DNA of 34,281 nt from CAZUNO01 sp964621445 [NCBI: Candidatus Hadarchaeota archaeon]. Its GTDB lineage: Archaea > CAYQAE01 > CAYVLA01. Positions 31,454-34,281 of the stretch are shown piece after piece. The stretch covers positions 1-34,281 of the forward strand of contig CAZUNO010000026.1 of the NCBI GenBank assembly GCA_964621445.1, written 5' to 3'. A model generated the notes under the pieces. That model was not told where the DNA came from and searched no databases. It saw only the letters and a program-made list of their open reading frames with translations. The stretch's first letter is position 1. Every line of letters starts with the position of its first letter. The position numbers were made by a program, and so were the translations under genes.

Positions 31454-32521
31454 CTATTGGTATCTACCGTATTTCCTTGTGGTTTTGATAAGGGTCAAAT
31501 AGTTCTCAACCGGAACGCTATCCGGTACCGAGTGGGAAGACCCGCAGACGTATCCTCCTCCCTGCCCGGCTGTGGATATCTTGCGGTGGACCTCCTCTTC
31601 TACATCATCCGTGCTCCCAAAGGGCAGAGTATTGGAGTTATCTATATTTCCAATAAAGGCGATTTGATCTCCATACTTTTCCTTGAGATCGGTAACGTCC
31701 ATACCCGCCACGGCATCGATGGGCTGGAGAACGTTGATACCGGCTTTAATAAAATGAGGTATTAAGGGCCTAACATCTCCATCGGTGTGAAGGACGACGA
31801 TGCCCCCTTTATTTCTCACAGCTCTGTATATCTTACGATGGTGAGGATAGAAAGTTCTCCTATAAGTTTTTTCGGTCATGAATGGTCCGTGATTGTCTGC
31901 TATGTCCCCAAAAAACCAGAAGCCGTCGGCACCAAGATCCATAGCATATTCGACAATTTCCACGAAGTATTCGGTTAGAGCATCGAGGAGCTTACCAAGG
32001 GCTTTCGGTTCCTTGTACATCCAGGAAAGGAGGTTCTCAAAACCTATGACCCGCCACGCGGATTCGTAATGCTCTAATCCTGTAGGGGTTACGAAATGTT
32101 CCTCCTTGGAGTCCTTGATTTTACGTTCCATATCCCCCCAGCGCTTGGGATCGTCTGGTTCATCCCAGGTAGCCAGATATTCATCCAGCTGTTCAGGGTC
32201 CTTAACTGGATGGTCCAGGAACTGGGGTACGGTTGCTCCGGTCTTAAGTTCCTTCACCGTGTATCCCCAGCTATTTATGACGATCTTCTCCCTCTCGGTC
32301 TCCTTCACGACCTTGGGTTCATTGGAGCGGGGACACCAACCGGGAGTTCGCGGCATGTGAAGGCTATTCATCCCCAACTTTGAATATACGTTATCATTCG
32401 ACTTCAATCCCATATGAAGTCTCATCTTTTCGCTGAATCCGGACCAAAAGGAGTCCTGGATCGGTATTCGATCAGGTTCCTGAAGGTGGAAAATCCTGTC
32501 AAATCGCTCTCTTGGGGTCAT
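31454..32521 (-). CDS. URO-D superfamily protein
   Basis: The 355-residue protein has the uroporphyrinogen decarboxylase TIM-barrel fold: start MTPRERFDRIFHLQEPDRIPI, centre DLGADGFWFFGDIADNHGPF, then VVLHTDGDVRPLIPHFIKAGI and IAFIGNIDNSNTLPFG. It lacks the HxCG zinc motif of corrinoid methyltransferases such as MtaA at the HTDGD position, and the arginine pattern of true HemE was not found, so neither heme synthesis nor zinc-dependent methyl transfer is well supported. Paralogs of this type are often seen near sugar or aromatic catabolism genes and have no settled role. The gene shares direction with the GGT gene upstream (60-base gap), which may form an operon. Confidence 0.85.
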   Translation of the reverse strand: MTPRERFDRIFHLQEPDRIPIQDSFWSGFSEKMRLHMGLKSNDNVYSKLGMNSLHMPRTPGWCPRSNEPKVVKETEREKIVINSWGYTVKELKTGATVPQFLDHPVKDPEQLDEYLATWDEPDDPKRWGDMERKIKDSKEEHFVTPTGLEHYESAWRVIGFENLLSWMYKEPKALGKLLDALTEYFVEIVEYAMDLGADGFWFFGDIADNHGPFMTEKTYRRTFYPHHRKIYRAVRNKGGIVVLHTDGDVRPLIPHFIKAGINVLQPIDAVAGMDVTDLKEKYGDQIAFIGNIDNSNTLPFGSTDDVEEEVHRKISTAGQGGGYVCGSSHSVPDSVPVENYLTLIKTTRKYGRYQ

Positions 32522-32581
32522 GAGTTTCTCTCTCTTAAGGCTGATTGATATGTATCTCCCAGGGTGAGATTATAGGAAGGA

Positions 32582-34186
32582 TTAGATTCCCACCGCCATT
32601 CCATCGCATCTGGGATCGGATCCTCCTATAAGGGAACCGTTTTCCGGATGCGTCATGATGAGCTGGACGGAGCCACTACCAGACCATGGACCAATAGCAT
32701 TCACCCGATGACCGTAACTTCTTAACTTCTCGACGGTTTCGGGGGGGTAGCGATTCTCCATCTCAAGGTCCAGCCCATCTCCACTTGCCCATCTTGGGAA
32801 CTCTACGGCTCGCTGAACATTCATTCGCCAGTCAATCAAACGGGTGATTACCTGCAGATTTGTCTGGACCTGCTTATCGCCACCGGGGGTACCACCCACA
32901 AATAGAGGTTCATTGCCATTGAAAATCATATAGGTGTTGAGGGTGTGGATCGGCCTCTTTCCAGGCACTAAAACATTGGGACTGGATCGATCAAGTGAGA
33001 AACCGTTCATGCGGTTGTTAAGGATTATTCCGGTTCCAGGGACCAAAACCCTGCTGCCAAAGTGATGAAAAAGGCTTTGGATAAAACTGACCGCGTTTCC
33101 CTCACCATCAGCGACGGTAAAATAGGTGGTGTTTCCTCCTTTGAGCGACGGCAGCTGGTATCCTGCACTAGCTTTCCGGGGATCGATCAGCTTTCTTCTC
33201 GTCTTTGCGTTAGTCTTGGAGATCAAATCCTCAATTGGTAAATCCACAAATTCCGGATCTCCTGAATGTCCATACCTGTCCTGAAAGGCGATTTTCTTCG
33301 CCTCGACCATGAGGTGCACAGCCTCAGTTCCATCGGGAGGTAACGACGAAAGATCGTATCCCTCCACGATATTGAGTTCCTCTAATAATATGTGACCCTG
33401 GGAAACGGGTGGCTGCTCGTATACCGTATATCCCCTATAGGAGGTCTTAATGGGTGCCAGAAACTCCGGTTCAAATGATGAAAAGTCCTCTTCCTGAATG
33501 GAGGAGCCCTCCCCTCTAAGATAATCAACTATCTTGCTTGCCAGCTTGCCACTGTAGAAATCCCTGGGTCCAACTTCGCTAATTCTAAGAATGGTCCTGG
33601 CCAAATCGGGTTGTGTTAGTATGTCTCCAATCTGGGGTTTCCCCTTACCACGGGCAAATACCTCCCTCCATCCTTTGTCCTCAACACGATTACTCCAAGA
33701 GGATTTCAACGCGTCCACCAGGCGGGGGTTCATCGGAAATCCGTTTTTGGCATAATTAATGGCGGGAGCTAGAATTTCCCCCCAGCTCATGGTTGAATAA
33801 TTCTGGTGAAGGGCATCCCAAGCTCCGACCTGCCCGGGCACGGTAACCGAGTTAACCCCGGTTGTGGGGATCCCTTGCCTGAAATCCTCATACCTGATGG
33901 AAGCGGGGGATGGTCCACTTGAATTGAGGGTCTCAAGACAACCATCCGAATATACCAGGGCAAAGGCATCTCCTCCCAGATGGCTATTATATGGTTCAAC
34001 GACATTTAGCACGGCCGAGGTTGCAAGAGCCGCGTCGATGAAGTTGCCCCCTCTCCTGAGTATGGCGGCCCCGGTGCCGGAGGCTAACGGATGTGCCGAG
34101 CAGACCAATCCCTGATTGGAGAGAACCAGGCCACGATGGGCTTGATATGGATCGGAAAGTCCACCCATAGATTTCTTGGATATCAT
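32582..34186 (-). CDS. ggt: Gamma-glutamyltranspeptidase family protein
   Basis: The 534-residue Ntn-hydrolase is of the GGT family, autocleaved before the nucleophile Thr353 in KGGNTTYFTVAD (usual sequence NTTH; the following His is Tyr here). Other family marks are VEPYNSHLGGDAF, PPVSQGHILLEELNI, GTPGGDKQVQTNLQVI and late GSGSVQLI. It splits gamma-glutamyl amides or relatives such as cephalosporin-like and oxamate-type substrates. No signal peptide is evident, while many GGTs are exported; a cytoplasmic role in peptide or glutathione-like thiol breakdown is possible. ATG 34186 is consistent with a core promoter 34 bases upstream shared with the sulfatase gene. Confidence 0.92.
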   Translation of the reverse strand: MISKKSMGGLSDPYQAHRGLVLSNQGLVCSAHPLASGTGAAILRRGGNFIDAALATSAVLNVVEPYNSHLGGDAFALVYSDGCLETLNSSGPSPASIRYEDFRQGIPTTGVNSVTVPGQVGAWDALHQNYSTMSWGEILAPAINYAKNGFPMNPRLVDALKSSWSNRVEDKGWREVFARGKGKPQIGDILTQPDLARTILRISEVGPRDFYSGKLASKIVDYLRGEGSSIQEEDFSSFEPEFLAPIKTSYRGYTVYEQPPVSQGHILLEELNIVEGYDLSSLPPDGTEAVHLMVEAKKIAFQDRYGHSGDPEFVDLPIEDLISKTNAKTRRKLIDPRKASAGYQLPSLKGGNTTYFTVADGEGNAVSFIQSLFHHFGSRVLVPGTGIILNNRMNGFSLDRSSPNVLVPGKRPIHTLNTYMIFNGNEPLFVGGTPGGDKQVQTNLQVITRLIDWRMNVQRAVEFPRWASGDGLDLEMENRYPPETVEKLRSYGHRVNAIGPWSGSGSVQLIMTHPENGSLIGGSDPRCDGMAVGI

Positions 34187-34197
34187 CCCAATCGGGC

Positions 34198-34221
34198 CAC
34201 ATATACTTACTCAAATATGTG
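34198..34221 (-). promoter_or_regulatory. GGT promoter with inverted repeat
   Basis: The halves CACATAT (34198-34204) and ATATGTG (34215-34221) form a perfect 7-base inverted repeat with a 10-base spacer. Inside it, on the minus strand, ACATATTTGAGTAAGT (34220-34205) starts 34 bases before ATG 34186 and is almost the same as the sulfatase element. An operator overlapping the TATA box is a fair reading. Confidence 0.45.
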
Positions 34222-34281
34222 TCTAATGGATGGCCTATCTTCCCCAAATATCATTTTTTTGAAGACTCCAGGGATTCAATT

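Noticed and set aside
31454-32521. HemE (heme synthesis) for the URO-D protein
   Set aside because: Key substrate-binding arginines of HemE were not found and no heme genes are nearby; kept as superfamily member only.
1-34281. CRISPR array, tRNA/rRNA genes, insertion sequences, attachment sites
   Set aside because: No regularly spaced repeats, no TTCRANYC-type T-arm with a matching clover, no transposase or integrase motifs were seen by eye.

Overview
The window reads as a stretch of archaeal chromosome. Direct signs are TATA-like boxes centred about 26-28 bases before several start codons, apparently leaderless messages for first genes, and GGTG/GAGG-type ribosome sites in front of several others. 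Gene content agrees: a Sep-tRNA:Cys-tRNA synthase, an ATP-cone/nuclease fusion, an M42 aminopeptidase and a membrane-tethered Lon-type protease with Ig-like repeats. A member or relative of the Thermoplasmatota is my best guess; the phylum cannot be proved from this window. No rRNA, tRNA, CRISPR array, transposase or phage gene was seen.

Layout. 1-5.7 kb: small proteins (a 10-cysteine mini-protein, a gene split by a -1 frameshift, a small membrane protein followed by a 49-residue protein, a 51-residue basic protein), a fucose/arabinose isomerase-family protein, a membrane-anchored metallophosphoesterase and a winged-helix regulator, with about 500 bases lacking a recognisable gene at 4403-4901. 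5.8-10.4 kb: a complete one-chain pyruvate:ferredoxin oxidoreductase (nifJ) tightly followed by a dihydroorotate-dehydrogenase-like protein. 10.4-15.7 kb: carbohydrate genes (secreted GH99-like hydrolase, sugar-phosphate isomerase-like TIM barrel, sulfatase, Gfo/Idh/MocA oxidoreductase). 15.7-18.8 kb: a three-gene unit of two paralogous exported proteins with extraordinary Trp/Tyr/His-rich tails plus a membrane-fused spermidine-synthase-like protein. 18.8-22.7 kb: CoA-binding protein, ATP-cone/nuclease, M42 peptidase, endonuclease IV, membrane zinc-ribbon protein. 22.8-24.9 kb: SepCysS downstream of a DUF362 iron-sulfur protein. 25.0-28.9 kb: the 1298-residue Lon-like ectoprotease. 29-34.2 kb: double-GNAT acetyltransferase, polysaccharide deacetylase coupled to a PH-like protein, URO-D family protein, gamma-glutamyltranspeptidase.

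Together the genes suggest a heterotroph that ferments or anaerobically oxidises organic matter through pyruvate and ferredoxin, scavenges sugars (possibly sulfated) and peptides, and makes Cys-tRNA by the indirect archaeal route. The strongest candidate for an undescribed system is the aromatic-tail pair at 15717-17273 with its spermidine-synthase-like partner: the two tails align without gaps over 61 residues, and a Trp/Tyr/His pattern is kept while the rest of the proteins has diverged.
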